Positions 36,118 through 47,730 of a DNA stretch of 64,000 nucleotides are shown piece after piece. A program made the translations under genes and the position numbers. Source of the DNA: Anthostomella pinea (Eukaryota > Ascomycota > Sordariomycetes > Xylariales > Xylariaceae); the NCBI GenBank assembly GCA_963556695.1, contig CAUWAG010000013.1, positions 1,674,001-1,738,000 on the forward strand. Direction: 5' to 3'. How positions within the stretch are numbered: position 1 is the stretch's first letter; every line of letters begins with the position of its first letter. The notes below the pieces were generated by a model, which was not told the origin of the DNA, searched no databases, and worked only from the letters and a program-made list of their open reading frames with translations.

Positions 36118-36432
36118 CTGGCCATGGCTCTGACACTGTCTCTATAACGGCTGGGATGCCTTACCGCCTCGCGAGATATCACCATGGCTTATACGCAGTC
36201 ACGACACCCGATGAATCGTCTTGTCCTATACAAGCTACCCAGTGAACTAAAAAAGAAGTATCGAGAGGGTAAATTCTTTGCGTCGACAAACCTCTGTACG
36301 GAATTGCAGAAGCTGGGAATCATTGATATAATACATACTCCACCCACCACAAGGAAAGACTAGAGATAGAGACATCCGCGTACAACCCTTGTTTGTTCAT
36401 TATGAAGAAAGGCAACGACTTTGCTATCACAG

Positions 36433-36812
36433 CCCTTTAAACTGACGACACCTTTGTCATTGGCACTACCGGCTTCCTGGAGAAGGAAGAAGACAAAACA
36501 AGGAAAGCGGCACTGGCAACTATCTGCCAACGTCTTGAAGTTCCTACGATCCCCCTGATCCTCTGCACGGACTCATACCCGCTATACCAGTGCCTTGTCA
36601 AGCTCGGCACTACTAATGAGAAGCGTCTGATGATCGACGTCATGGCGCTCCGGCAGTCATACGAGAATCATGAGATCACAGAAATCCGATGGATCCATGG
36701 TGAAGACAACCCTGCTGACTCGATGACCAAGTCGTCTCCAAACAAAGCCCTTCATGGTCTTGTTTCTGATAATAAGACAACGGTTCGAGTTGAAGGCTGG
36801 GTTCAACGTTGA
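36433..36812 (+). pseudogene. RNase H remnant of the copia-like element
   Basis: About 125 codons following a stop: TDDTFVIGTTGFLEKEEDKT (end of RT), then LILCTDSYPLYQCLVKLGTT with the RNase H aspartate, and IRWIHGEDNPADSMTKSSPN, the usual copia RNase H ending before the 3' LTR. The preceding 300 bp are too decayed to follow. Confidence 0.75.
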
Positions 36813-36868
36813 GATCACCTAGATAGATGGTTTGATGGAATCGCAATCATAAAAGAGAGAGTATCCTG

Positions 36869-37072
36869 TGTTAGATCCATGCGATTCCAGCCTGCAAACC
36901 ATCTATACCAGGACCCACATGTATGATTAGATAAGTGATTAGATACCGGATTGTAAGGTCACTTAGCCAGACCTTCAGGTCCAGCTAGACCTCCCAACCC
37001 AACCATCAGCAACATCATAACCTTGACCCCATACTCGAGTATTATGATTGATCGTTCAAGCCTGTTCCAACA
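36869..37072 (+). repeat. 3' LTR of the copia-like element
   Basis: 204 bp, starting TGTTAGATCC and ending TTCCAACA. It differs from the 5' LTR by six transitions and no indel. A purine-rich aaaagagagag stretch just before it is a candidate polypurine tract. Confidence 0.93.
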
Positions 37073-37077
37073 GTTAT

Positions 37078-37490
37078 AGTATTAAATTTGATAAAGAATT
37101 ACCTTAATAAAACCATCGAAAATTTCTTAAATTAAAAAGATTAGATATTAAATTTAATCATAATATTATTAAATCTATAATGATCAATGCAAATTTGAAT
37201 ACTGCTGCTTATCTTTTTAATTAACAAATTAAAAATAACGGCAAAGAAAATTCACTTTAATAAAGCCTTTCTTAAAATAATCGTTAAAATATCTCTACAT
37301 AGTTAAAAGCCTTTTAAAACTAAGAAAGTAAATATAAGCAGCAAATAATAAAATACTTGAAAAGAAATCAATTATATAATTGTATAACTAATATAAAAAC
37401 AACTTATCGGCGTTTTAAAAAGTAAATGTCTTGATAACATCGTAATACTTTATAATAACTTTGTAATAATTTATTTTATAAATAGTATTA
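37078..37490. repeat. AT-rich RIP-type block
   Basis: TA-rich, frame-free sequence following the copia element. It ends abruptly at about 37490, where GC content returns to about half. Confidence 0.7.
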
Positions 37491-39581
37491 TAAGAGACGG
37501 CAAGGCCGCTTCCGAAAATGGTGGCTCGAACATGCCATTTCGGGCACCTGCCCTGTCGGGCAATTCTCGGGCGTGCAACCTCTTGCTGCTTTTCGCGCAC
37601 CTAGAAATGGGATCAACCCCTCATGTACCTCCCAAGTCCACTTGTACCTCTTCTTCTCTTTGCTCAGTTCAAACCACGCTACGCCTGACTCCGTCATAGC
37701 CCAGTCTGTGTTCCGAATAGCCTTTGTTCATCAGTGGCATCAGTAGCCTCCAGCATATTTACACCCTGCAATTAACATATGGCTTTATCATCGCATGCGC
37801 CATTACAATATTGTTTGTGACTTATCCTTGGCCTTTAAACTTGCGTGCTGTGGCTGCCTCATAAGTCACCGAATGGGCCAAACAGTCAACTCGTCGCAGT
37901 CCACTTGGGTACTTCCATGAGCGCCCATGGAAGGAGTAACTAGATTTGTATAATAACACCTCACGTCATGTTCTGGCCAAGCCGTAAACCTGCCCAGTGA
38001 GAAACGGCACAAAGGTTTGCGCCGTCACCCCGTTACGGCCTTCTCCGAACTACAAGGGGCATGAATTCCTCATCCAGCAGCTTGTGATGCCAGAAGCGAG
38101 AAACGGCAGCAGATTTTCCTCATCGGGCAACTAATTGTTCAAGTCGTAATTTGACCCAATATCCCGCCGGACAAGGCCGAAGGGTCAGCGGCTCCCCCGA
38201 TACCTGCAGCATGTCACAGCGGCGATGGAGCTTAGTGGAAGGCAATAGTCATCTCAAACGGGGTACCCATCTATTAGAAACAGTTTCTGGTCTCGATTTT
38301 CAACATCAGCAGGGGGTCCTTCCATGGAAGCAATACGACGTATCAACAAATGCTCACAAGGGTTACAATGCTAACAAGACTGCCTCTTTAGGGAATTATG
38401 TATCCATTATGCCTTCTTGACTCCGTCAAGCTGATGCTAATTACTGAGGGCTCACAAATGCAAAGTGGCGTGCGCCTGGTTAAGGAGTCGTGCACTAAAA
38501 TGCCGCCTGGTGCCACCTGGACTGGCAGTATCTGTATCTTTGTGGCACGAACCTTGAAGCTGTCAGGGGTAAGCCATTGAGCAGATGAATGCTCCTTGAC
38601 TGGTACCTACTAATTTGACGCATTACTGCTTACAACCCTGCAACCCTTGTTGTGGTAGGCAGTTAAAAGCAACTCCTGCATTGAGAAAGTTTCCAGGTCT
38701 TCGCGAAGCTACAGTACCTGGGCGAAAGCTGCGGAAGATACAAAGGATCAATGTAACAAACTTGGCACCATTCCCAGCGACTGCTTTCAGCCTTAACGAC
38801 ACTCTAAAATATCACAAGGGTCACAAGGCATTGCTTGCCCGCTACGACAACCTCTTCAGCCTAGTTTTACCTCTCTAAGAAGTTTTCGTCTTAGCCTCGC
38901 TACCATCTGCATATGCCTGTTCCCAGCTAGTGACGAGCTGGACTAAAGGCAGGATCACCCACAATCAAGGTGGAGCGAATTAGGCTATGTAAGCGTGAGT
39001 AAACGCCTTGTCTCCCGTGGACAGGGTATCTTGTTCCTGCGCCCCGTATCCCCATGCTAAGGCACCTCTGAGAGAATGGCTGGTGACCCCTTTTCAACCT
39101 TGCCGGATGCGACTCTCCGGCTAGCCGGCTCCTAACGGGCTTCCCGATTAGTCCAGGTCAACATTTGTGAGACGTCGTATACTCCTTCACAGCCATCTGC
39201 AGAAAGGGTCTTACCGCCGGAGAACCCGTGAGGCTGACATTGACCCGTTCTTGACGATCTTAGTGAAATGGAATCAGATGTGGCTACAGACTATCGTATG
39301 ATGTTTCGCTGGTATTGCTATTTTGAGATGGTCAAGGATTGGAAGGAGGCAGAGACGTGGCAGATGGTCATATACCGCCTTCTTAAGAGCTATAACCTAT
39401 TCTGGACTTCAAACACGTTAGGCTTATCTCGGCAACCCCTGGTACATGATGATAATCAGGCATTGCTACTAACATGAATTGAGAGCTGGGTTTCATAGCA
39501 GGGTGTAAAGTATATAAGTCGTCTTTCCTCGATCACTTGGGGGGGAAGTGTTCTGACTCAGTCTTGCTTTGTCTTGTCCAA
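37491..39581. other. Decayed region, no recognisable gene
   Basis: About 2.1 kb of normal GC content with many stops in all frames. The longest frames (38151-38420, 38615-38878 and 39268-39477, plus strand) have no motif I recognise. The composition and the presence of decayed genes just downstream suggest a degenerated coding region rather than spacer, but no family can be named. Confidence 0.4.
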
Positions 39582-41416
39582 ATGTCTACTCTGAAATTCA
39601 AGGCATGGCAGCCACCGAAACCAAAGCCGAAGCGAACAACTGCTGCTCCTACATCAAAAACAAACCCTCAGCAACCTATGAACTTCCTCCAGATGCCTTC
39701 AATCCACAGCAATCTTGTCCCTTGAGTCGATAATGAGGCACTCAACTGCTATCAGACCCAGACTGTCCAGCTGTCCCTTGGGGGAGGTTTCACTGTTCAA
39801 ACCCCATTAGAACAGGACACTGGAGTTTTCAGTCACGGGAAACCACCCAATGACGACCCGGCAAAGATTTTAAGGCAGCCCAGCGCATTGATTAGAAATG
39901 CTGGTAGTACAGACTTGGACGACAGTACTATCAGCCTTTGCCAAGCCGCTGCTTCTACAGAACAATCATCAGCCTGCCATAACATTAATAACACTTTGGC
40001 TATGTGTAAGTAATATACTTATCACGAGAAAGCTTTGACTGATCTTATCACCCAATAGCAGGTATTGAAGACTATAACCATAATTATAGCAGCCCGGAGA
40101 ATACTAACCCTGATGGCTTTACCTGGTCCCAAGCCACACCTGCGTCGAGCCTAGACCACACAAACGACCTTGGAGATGCCGAAGCCCTTTTTCCAGCGGC
40201 CAAACTATCTGCAGATACACCGGTCACCTATTTCTCCGAAGGTCCATCTCCTCGATTGTGCCAAAAACCCTCGGCTACTGACCCTGGCAGTGGTGCTCTA
40301 ATGCCGAACCCCGATGCTTCCGAGCTCGTTCTGAACAACATTTCCCGGCCCCGCTGCACAAAGTCTCGTGACAACCATCCTGAATCTGATGGGGAGAGGT
40401 ACTCTGATAAGCTTGTCTTAAGCCCTAGTCAGACAAAAGAATAAATTGAAGAAACCAAAATTCACCCTTGGGCTGAATCATCTGTGGATCTACCGACGGC
40501 TGCCTCCCCTATTACAAAAAGGGCAACACCGCCAAGAAGCTTGCGCTTGCTGCCTTCTCGAATGCGAGTAGACAAACTGGGCAGATCAATCCCTCATCAT
40601 GTCTCAAGCCAAACCAAGCAGTTATCTGATGGTCGAAAGCGGCTTGTAGAAAGTCCGCTCGCAAACCTTCTAATGGAGAAGCGACAGGCCAGTCGACGAT
40701 CCCTCCATGACCGAATCAAACAGAGAACACCTATCTCAGAGGGCGTAGCAGACACCAAGCGAATTCGGTCACGTAAAGTTTAAAGCCGAAATCAACAATA
40801 CAAGAACCTTCATACGAGCACTCGAAATAGTGGCAGGCCTGGTCACGAAGTACTTGGCTTAAGAATACTTGCCTCTCCTACTGTTATAGTTCCAGAATCA
40901 CTTGTGGCAAGTTGCGACGCTTGTGGCTTTTCCGCTGGGCATATCCTCGAGTTATGCAACTCGGTTAAAGCTCTGTATAAAAAGGAGAACAGTGTGACCA
41001 TAATGCAGCTGTTTCTTGGTTTTATTCGTAGTCATACCACCCAGAGATTTGCCTAAGGCGGGCAGGCTGCAGATATGAATCGCTACCATGACGGTGTGGC
41101 TCGCAGCCCCTCTGTTATTCCTTTTATGATGTCAATACCTCTATACAGCATGCGAAACGGACGCATCAAAAGTGTCGAGAGCGATAGCGATGCAGGAAGC
41201 CAGGCAGGTAGTTATGACTCTATCCTAGACCACAGTGCCAATTCAGGAAAAGAGGACGATACAGTGGTCAAGAGAAGTCGATGGATAGAACTCAAAGAAC
41301 TTTAACTGCGGGTGTGGGTGGCAGAAGAAAAGGGATGGCTGTGGATTGCGAAGAAGTTGCACCGAAACGAAGGGGCCGTCTCAAAGCATTGGGCCACTAT
41401 GTCAAAGGAAGGCTGA
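39582..41416 (+). pseudogene. Myb/SANT-like DNA-binding protein gene with several nonsense codons
   Basis: One frame can be followed from ATG 39582 (MSTLKFKAWQPPKPKPKRTT) through an intron at 40006-40058 with a GTAAGT donor to a stop at 41414-41416. No frameshift is needed. Five internal stops interrupt it: TGA at 39723 and TAA at 40442, 40781, 41054 and about 41303. Each can arise by one C-to-T change from CGA or CAA. The body is serine- and proline-rich with basic patches. The C-terminal RVWVAEEKGWLWIAKKLHRN and EGAVSKHWATM look like the tail of a fungal Myb/SANT-like helix-turn-helix. The gene must once have encoded about 590 residues. The domain assignment is by pattern only. Confidence 0.6.
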
Positions 41417-41630
41417 GAGGTATAACAGGGTGAATAGTATCTTATCAGAGGCTTGTTCATAAGGTATTTCATTGTCTTTGTTGCGTTTGCTTGTAGTTTA
41501 AGGGCGCTTTTGTTTGATAGATGTTGACGTTATGCAGTGTATATTCAAAGTTATATAGGTTTAATCGGCGTGACTTTATTAGAAAAGACAAGTCAGTAGA
41601 TTGATGTCATAGGCCATATGGCAGGCCCTG

Positions 41631-41860
41631 GCAGAGTAAGACGGGCTGAAAGGATACATACCGTCGTTATGCTAGCAGAATAAGATGGGCAGAAAAGGTA
41701 CGTACTGCCATTATGCCCTGCAGAATAAGATGGGCAGAAAAGGTACGTACTGTCATTATGCCCGGCAGAATAGAATGGGCAGAAAAGGTACGTACCTAAG
41801 GCTAGGTGTGGCAGAATCGGTACGTACCTTGGTATGGTTTGGCAGAAAAGGTACGTACTT
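41631..41860. repeat. 45-bp tandem repeat
   Basis: Units starting gcagaataagatgggcagaa begin at about 41631, 41675, 41720 and 41765, i.e. a 44-45 bp period, followed by two shorter degenerate copies ending near 41858. Each unit contains ggtacgtac, a small palindrome. It lies about 215 bp behind the stop of the Myb/SANT-like pseudogene. Confidence 0.8.
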
Positions 41861-42080
41861 GTCAGCACAGATTCCACGACATAAGCAGAATATCGCTAAT
41901 CTGTGCACTCACTACCTTAGCTGAGGGGAGGCCTATTCCTTTGGCTTCACTACCTGCCTTCGACCCCTCCGCTACCCATTTAATCATAACCATTGTGCTC
42001 CCAGTTGGCAGGTAGGTTCTTAGATCAGCCGGTCTTGTCAACATGTTTTTGTTTTGGTCACAAGCTCCTTTGCTCCTTTC

Positions 42081-42701
42081 CTCCCTTGATGTTACAACTA
42101 CGAACTGGATGTGCGCATAGAGACTTGGCTCCAAATATCCTTCTCTATCAAACCCAATCCACGCGACGCCTTACCTACGGACCTGCCCTCCGACACCCTC
42201 GATACTACCGCCATCTATGTTATATCCAAAACTCCACCCCTGTTCAATATGATAGACACTGCTAGCTATCAAACGGCAAGAGTTAAGGGCGCCGCTTTGG
42301 CTTGCTGTTTGAGCTGTGGCAAGAAGTCCGACCCAGCACGCAGCCCTCGATAGCATCATTTCCCATGCGCCAACGACGATGGGGCCGTAAGTCTATACGA
42401 CAGTACCCGCCACGACCATATTACCATACGCGAGACCCTGCAGAACATTCGATCGACAGCAGTTGCCTTCCGCGATGGGCTTGCAGATGAAGTTGTCCCT
42501 CAGCTGCTGGCCAGGCTGCTGATGGCATTCGAAGCCCAGGAGGTCGGCATGGACGAGGCAATGGCATTGGCTGCTTCATCGTTTCGGGACGAGGCAGAAT
42601 GGGTCTTAGAAGAGACGGCCTATCACCCTGGCTGTAATCGGATCACCGGGTGGATCATGGACAACGACAGTGGCGCTCCTATGGCAGACGTCAGTATTTA
42701 A
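42081..42701 (+). pseudogene. Unrecognised gene remnant with one in-frame TAG
   Basis: The frame reads YNYELDVRIETWLQISFSI up to a TAG at 42351-42353. It then continues in the same frame for 115 codons (TIRETLQNIRSTAVAFRDGL, FRDEAEWVLEETAYHPGCN) to TAA at 42699-42701. Another TGA lies just before 42081. The second part has sensible amino-acid composition and looks like a helical, acidic protein end. The stop is of CAG-to-TAG type. The family is unknown; the 5' end was not found. Confidence 0.45.
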
Positions 42702-42999
42702 ATAATGGCAGCAGCAACGGAGTAAAATGTATTAACAAACACAAGGCTCTTCACATCGTCAAACACTGCGCCCTGTAAACTGGCCCAAACGTTAAGAGAT
42801 CGACAGGTAGAAAAGAATAAGGTGCCATTGTCGCCTATGCTGTTTTAAACGCCAAGCACGAACAGCCCGCAAGCCGCTCGGTTTAAACACGCACTGCAAT
42901 ACTTATATATGACGGTATAGTCATTTTCCTTGCTTCCTAACCATCTGACACTTTTTATTAAGGAAGTCAAGTTGCTAAACTCAGAAACAGTCACTGCTC

Positions 43000-43560
43000 A
43001 AGAATCTCAGCGATTCTGTTGTGCCCATTCTTTCTTGTTACCATGAGAGTAGTGTCTCCTTGATCGTAAGACGGCCAAGTATGAAGTGCATTTCAAATAG
43101 TTGTCTTCGAGATAATGCTGACTTCATTCGTGGTCAGGAGTTGGCGGACTACCTGTTCGTGACCATGTGCTGCTGCGATCCACAATGGTGTCATACCCCA
43201 TATGTTCTGTGTATCTGGTGATGTTCCGGTCTGGAGAAGCTTTTTCACTGTGGTTGTAGTTCCTGATGCTGTCGTGTTATACAGACTGGCGATAGCAAAG
43301 TTTTCCTCTTGAACAGTGACGATACAGGCTTGGCAGGACAGGAAGCGAAGAATGTCGAGTTGGCCACAAGCAGCAGCAATACGTCAAACAGCACTAGAGA
43401 TGAACGATCTGGTCGGTAGGCTTCGGTCAAGAAGCAGCGCCATCACCTCCTTGCCATTCCTCTTGTTCTCTGCTGCCGCCTTGACCACTTCTTCTGTGAT
43501 GGGAACCTCGTCTCCTCGTCGGTCAAGACTATGCCAACTCGGTGTTCGACGGCAGGCTGG
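43000..43560 (-). pseudogene. Ankyrin-repeat fragment of NLR type
   Basis: On the minus strand the frame reads DRRGDEVPITEEVVKAAAEN then NGKEVMALLLDR, a motif pair I know from the repeat arm of fungal NACHT/ankyrin proteins. An ankyrin unit with GMTPLWIAAAHGHEQVV follows. Two TGA codons (plus-strand positions 43384-43386 and 43093-43095) break the frame at places where CGA-to-TGA would explain them. No NACHT domain is left. Such proteins act in non-self recognition and cell death. The fragment is too short and broken to function. Confidence 0.6.
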
Positions 43561-43699
43561 CAGATATTGGACGCATCGCTCGGATGGAACGAGGATTGTG
43601 CAATTAGATGCAGGCTATGAAATGCAGTCAGATGATGATGCTTCCTGCAAACAGCCAAGATCGGCAAGTGATCGGCCTTAAAAACACATTGTTATTGGC

Positions 43700-44890
43700 A
43701 TAATGAATGGGATGGTCGAAGCCTAGTAAGGCAAAATCTGCCTTGCGATGAACTCCAAGTCGTCAGTGAGTGAGGGCGGTAGCCTTACTTACACGAGCCC
43801 ACCTACTCGTTGCGGCTTACATCACAGCCGGGCCATGTTCGGTCAATCAGCCCCTGCGCCACATCCCGGCACTCATTGCGGACACCACAATGACGTTCGC
43901 GGCATGTGGCCCTTGCTCAATGCCCGCGCCTCATGCTCGAGTTTGGCCTGCCGTCTCGCATCGATGTGTCTCGGCTTGGGACTTGTTGTCGGCTCGGGGC
44001 TCATTGTGTCAGTCCGGGTTAACGAAAGTCTGGAGCCAAGCTTCAATCGTTTATAAGTTTGTGTGCGCTTACATGTGTCTGTAGTGTGCTGGTATTGCCG
44101 CTATCTATTGTGAACAGAAAGACCATACTTGGACGCAGATGAACGCCCAGGCGGGGAAATATATTTGATTACAGAAGAGCAGTGGCATGGCCTTCCCCTA
44201 AATCCAGCAACGGACTTGAAACCTAGTGTCGCCCAAGCCCCTCATTCAGCTTCCACCCCGCCCCCGCCTCTAACGGGCTGGCTCAGTGGGCTGTGGCCAT
44301 TATACCTGGCGCAGTAGTACACACTTAGAACGTTCTTGGCTAAGGATAATGGATAACGCGTTGCGACGATAGTCCCAAGTACTTTATATGAAGTGAATGA
44401 AGAGGGCCTGGCCTGCGCGTCGACATTTAAGAAGAGATTCAAACTCCATTGATATTCGGATAGATGGATGATTTCATGAGTTCTTGTACCTGTTTTATTA
44501 CTGATCCGCTTAAGATCTGTTAGGAAACCTGTCGCCATGAGCATTTTTTGGAATATGTGCTTAATAGGGCAGCCGCTGTAACATCCACTAATTACAGGGC
44601 TGCTAGCCCCCAAAAAATGCCCCCTATTAGCCACCGGATCGCAACGCCTATTGTGAGATCATCCAGAGCCTTGTTGAGCAATATATATGGTCATCCTGAT
44701 GGATCACCTTGCTAGATAGTCCATCAAGGCCATTCTTCTGTTTCTTTATAGGGGAATGTAACACCCATACCTATCATGGTTTCTTTTTTAAAATCTAACA
44801 TTTCGAATCTCACAGCATTGTTTGTAACGCTTTGATTGTTCTATTTTATGTCATAACAAGGATATATGAGTCAAGTAAAGTAACTCGCAA
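43700..44890. other. Region without recognisable genes
   Basis: About 1.2 kb. Frames of up to 130 codons occur on both strands (43748-44056 plus, 44242-44634 minus), but none shows a motif. The sequence is probably decayed or spacer DNA. Confidence 0.4.
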
Positions 44891-44894
44891 TAAT

Positions 44895-45536
44895 CTAAAT
44901 CAATTGAAACGTTTCTACTATATATTGCCCCTTCTGCCAGTCCTTAATTGCCTCGCCACTCATTAGACTATATACGTAACACTCACCGATAAAGAGATAA
45001 GAATCCCCAACAGGTCGCAGGACCATCGGTGTCGCTCCTCCAAAAAGTATACACAGAATATCATTTTCCTGCATGATACTTGGCCCAAGACCAATATATG
45101 TTTGATCTTCTGTAAAAAACACCCTGCGGCAATGCGCTGCATCCAGATGAAGACGGTAGATATTTGCGTCGGCCTCAACGTCTGACACTATATTAGCTAA
45201 ACGGTTGGCACAATCCTTTTCGAGTTCTGCCTGGTCTCTGTCTGGCGCTGCTTCATTACGCAGCCTGTGATTTGCTTCCCATAAGTATGCCCAGAAGTGG
45301 CTGGTTGACTGATCTACCACCCGCTCCTGGTTGGTGAGGTTCCAGTCCGCCGACAGTGTTATCATGACAATGATGATGACCACTCGGGCGCAGCGAGACT
45401 GGGGAGCGCGGGCTCGGTTGCAGCGCTGGTTTTTGCATTTGCAGTGGCGGTCTGGTTGGCTTAATTGGTATGGTTTGTAAGGTTTGGGAATAAAGCGGAT
45501 GGATACACAATGGATATACCCCAATAAGTCGTTCAC
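44895..45536 (-). pseudogene. C-terminus of a HET-domain (heterokaryon incompatibility) protein
   Basis: The last 120 codons carry the conserved C-terminal signature of HET-family proteins: RRVFFTEDQTYIGLGPSIMQ, then ILCILFGGATPMVLRPVGDS and YLFIGECYVYSLMSGEAI, ending at TAA 44895. The N-terminal HET domain is absent; upstream codons (45400-45536) look unrelated and the pogo-type transposon begins 60 bp further on. HET proteins trigger death when genetically different hyphae fuse. This remnant lacks the effector domain and should be inactive. Confidence 0.7.
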
Positions 45537-45595
45537 AGCGAACGAATTTAATTGAGTCTTTAATATGGCAACTGATTGGGCTTAAACCCATATTA

Positions 45596-45681
45596 CCATG
45601 TCCCACCCACCACTCGGCCACCCCCACCACTCGGACTGCAAAATCTACTGCCACACACCAAAACATCAATAACTTCACTTA
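45596..45681 (+). repeat. Left terminal inverted repeat of the pogo-type element
   Basis: Runs inward from the TA at 45594-45595, starting CCATGTCCCACC and ending aacttcactta. Its reverse complement is found at 47731-47816. Confidence 0.92.
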
Positions 45682-45895
45682 TACCGAATCCAGCTGTTTT
45701 TGAAGGGATTTACGATGTAATTAGTTCGCTGAATTGCTCTTTTCTTGAGGTTTACCCCATGTAGATCCTTTTAGCCAGACCCGGCGATGAGGGGTCCCCC
45801 CGCCCGTGGTTTTTACCCCTCATAAGGGCAAATTTGCTCTTTATGCACCTGTTCTCTTCTTCTTCTGTATGCAACGCAGCATCGTGACTCTCGAA

Positions 45896-47661
45896 ATGCC
45901 TTCTTATACGGAGGATATTATGGCAGATGCCATACTAGATGTCACCGATAACAAGCTGTCGGTCCGAAAATCCGCTCAGAAATGGGGTATCCATAAGCAG
46001 ACACTGTCTGACCGCCTCAACGGCAAACCCTCAAAGGGAGAGACGCAGCAGCTAAAAAGAAGACTATCCAACGAGCAGGAAACACACCTAGCCCAGTGGA
46101 TACTTCGTCAAGAGTCTCTGGGGCTCGCCCCATCGCATAGCGCCGTCAAGGCAATCGTTCAGGCTACGGTACCTCCAAGTTGAACGGCATCACTGAGACA
46201 GTTGGGAAGAACTGGATGGATTGATTTCTTCGCTGTAACCCCCAAATAAAGACGAAAATTGGCCGCAGACAGGAAGCCGCTCGATTTAAGGGCTTTACGC
46301 CGAAGTCTGTTAACTGGTACTTCGATCATCGCGAGGATTTCGATTGGGTGAAGCCCCAGAACACGTACAACGTGGATGAAGGCGGTATCATGGCGGGTTT
46401 CGGTATGGGAAAGCTCCTAAAGAATCCCTGAATAATCCCCTGTTGCATTTATCCATTAAATAACCCATCTAGGGCTTGATGGTCTCGTTTTAGGCAGCTC
46501 AGAGACAAAAAATACCAGCGACCAAGGCCGCGGCTGGACCTCCTTCATTGAGGCCATCTCCGCTACGCGCAAGGCCCTCACGCCAGGCATTATATTCAAA
46601 GGAAAAGATCTCCAGGCCCAGTGGTTCCTTGGGGAGTTCAGAGAGATCGCCCCCTGGCATTATATATGCACTGATAATGGCTGGACGGATAACGCAGTCG
46701 CTGTGGAGTGGTTGGAGAGTGTTTTCCTCCTTTAAGCCAACCAGGTACGAGAAGATGATAATTCTGAAGCGGTACTCTTGATCCTTAATGGGCACAAGAG
46801 CCATATCTCTGTACGTACTAACTCCTTTATTTTTCTCTATTTTATTACGTTTAAAATCGATAGATGTATAGCTAACCATTTAGCGGTAGGATGAATTCAT
46901 AACTACGTGCTTCTTAAGTAACATTCAGCTTTGTTTTCTTCCAGCACACACCTCCCACGGGCTTCAACCACTCGATAACGGCCCCTTTAACGCCGTGAAA
47001 GCTGCTTACCATAAGCATGTCGCTCAGTTAGCTACTCTGACTGATGCTGCCCCTGTGGACAAGATCAACTTCATCAGATGCTACTCCAAGGCGAGGAACG
47101 ACGGCCTGACGGTCAAAAATTGTCAGGCTGGCTTTAGAACTACTGGCAATTGGCCTATTAACCATAGAAAGGCGTTGTCGCATCCAGAAATCCAACAGGA
47201 TAAGGCCGCAACCCCTGAGCCTGAACAGGTCAAAAATTCAGAACCTGAAGACTTCCAGACGCCCGAAAATAGCCGCCAAATCATGGATATGGGCAAAAAC
47301 AAGTCCCCAACCACTCGGCTGGAGTTACGCAAGGTTGCGAATGCTTTTGAGAAGCAATCAGGAGAGATGGTGCTAAAGGACCAAAAGATCGAGAGCCTGG
47401 AGGCCGAACTGGACCGCATACGCCCTAAAAAGCACAGAAAGATCACCAACCCGAATAAACCCTTCAAAAATATCCCGGATATTCTGGCAGCTAGTGAGGA
47501 ATAGCCTGAGAGAGGCCGCAGGGCCGCGCAGCTTGTGGTTGTTGAAGATACCACTGATGAGGAGAAAGAGGATAAAAGCTCTGATTCGGAAGAGGAGATC
47601 GTGGCCGCTAGGGAGACCCGTTCGGGCCGACAGAGTCGCCGGCCGGCTAGATACGATAACT
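45896..47661 (+). pseudogene. Pogo/Fot-type transposase with stops and frameshift
   Basis: The N-terminal helix-turn-helix (MADAILDVTDNKLSVRKSAQ, KWGIHKQTLSDRLNG) and the start of the CENP-B-like part are open to 46183. A frameshift near 46165 leads into VGKNWMD, a TGA, then FLRCNPQIKTK. The catalytic domain is traceable: NTYNVDEGGIM with the first aspartate near 46370, GKDLQAQWFLGEF and CTDNGWTDNAVAVEWLESVF. LILNGHKSH near 46776-46802 follows, where the second catalytic aspartate is asparagine. The third motif HTSHGLQPLDNGPFNAVKAA retains its aspartate. A TAG near 47502 splits the acidic C-terminus. Two of the changes are of RIP type. It cannot be active. Confidence 0.82.
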
Positions 47662-47730
47662 AAACCGCCATCGACGAGTAGATTGCACGTTTTCGCAGCC
47701 GAAAACACCCTGAATTGACTGATTTCGCTG

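Larger units (their letters stand above)
33243..37072 (+). mobile_element. Ty1/copia-like LTR retrotransposon, internally deleted
   Basis: A 3830-bp element with two 204-bp LTRs flanked by the perfect 5-bp duplication GTTAT (33238-33242 and 37073-37077). The interior reads left to right: a leader with a tandem repeat, a gag-like frame, a short integrase C-terminus joined to the start of reverse transcriptase, and the end of RNase H. This order (integrase before RT) marks the copia group. Most of integrase and RT is missing, so it cannot move by itself. The LTRs differ at six sites, all transitions. Confidence 0.92.

Noticed and set aside
37491..39581. Several 60-90 codon plus-strand frames considered as small genes
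   Set aside because: No motif, no consistent codon bias and frequent stops between them; left as decayed DNA.
41631..41860. Regularly spaced repeats considered as a CRISPR array
   Set aside because: A fungal context and tandem units without unique spacers; it is a minisatellite.
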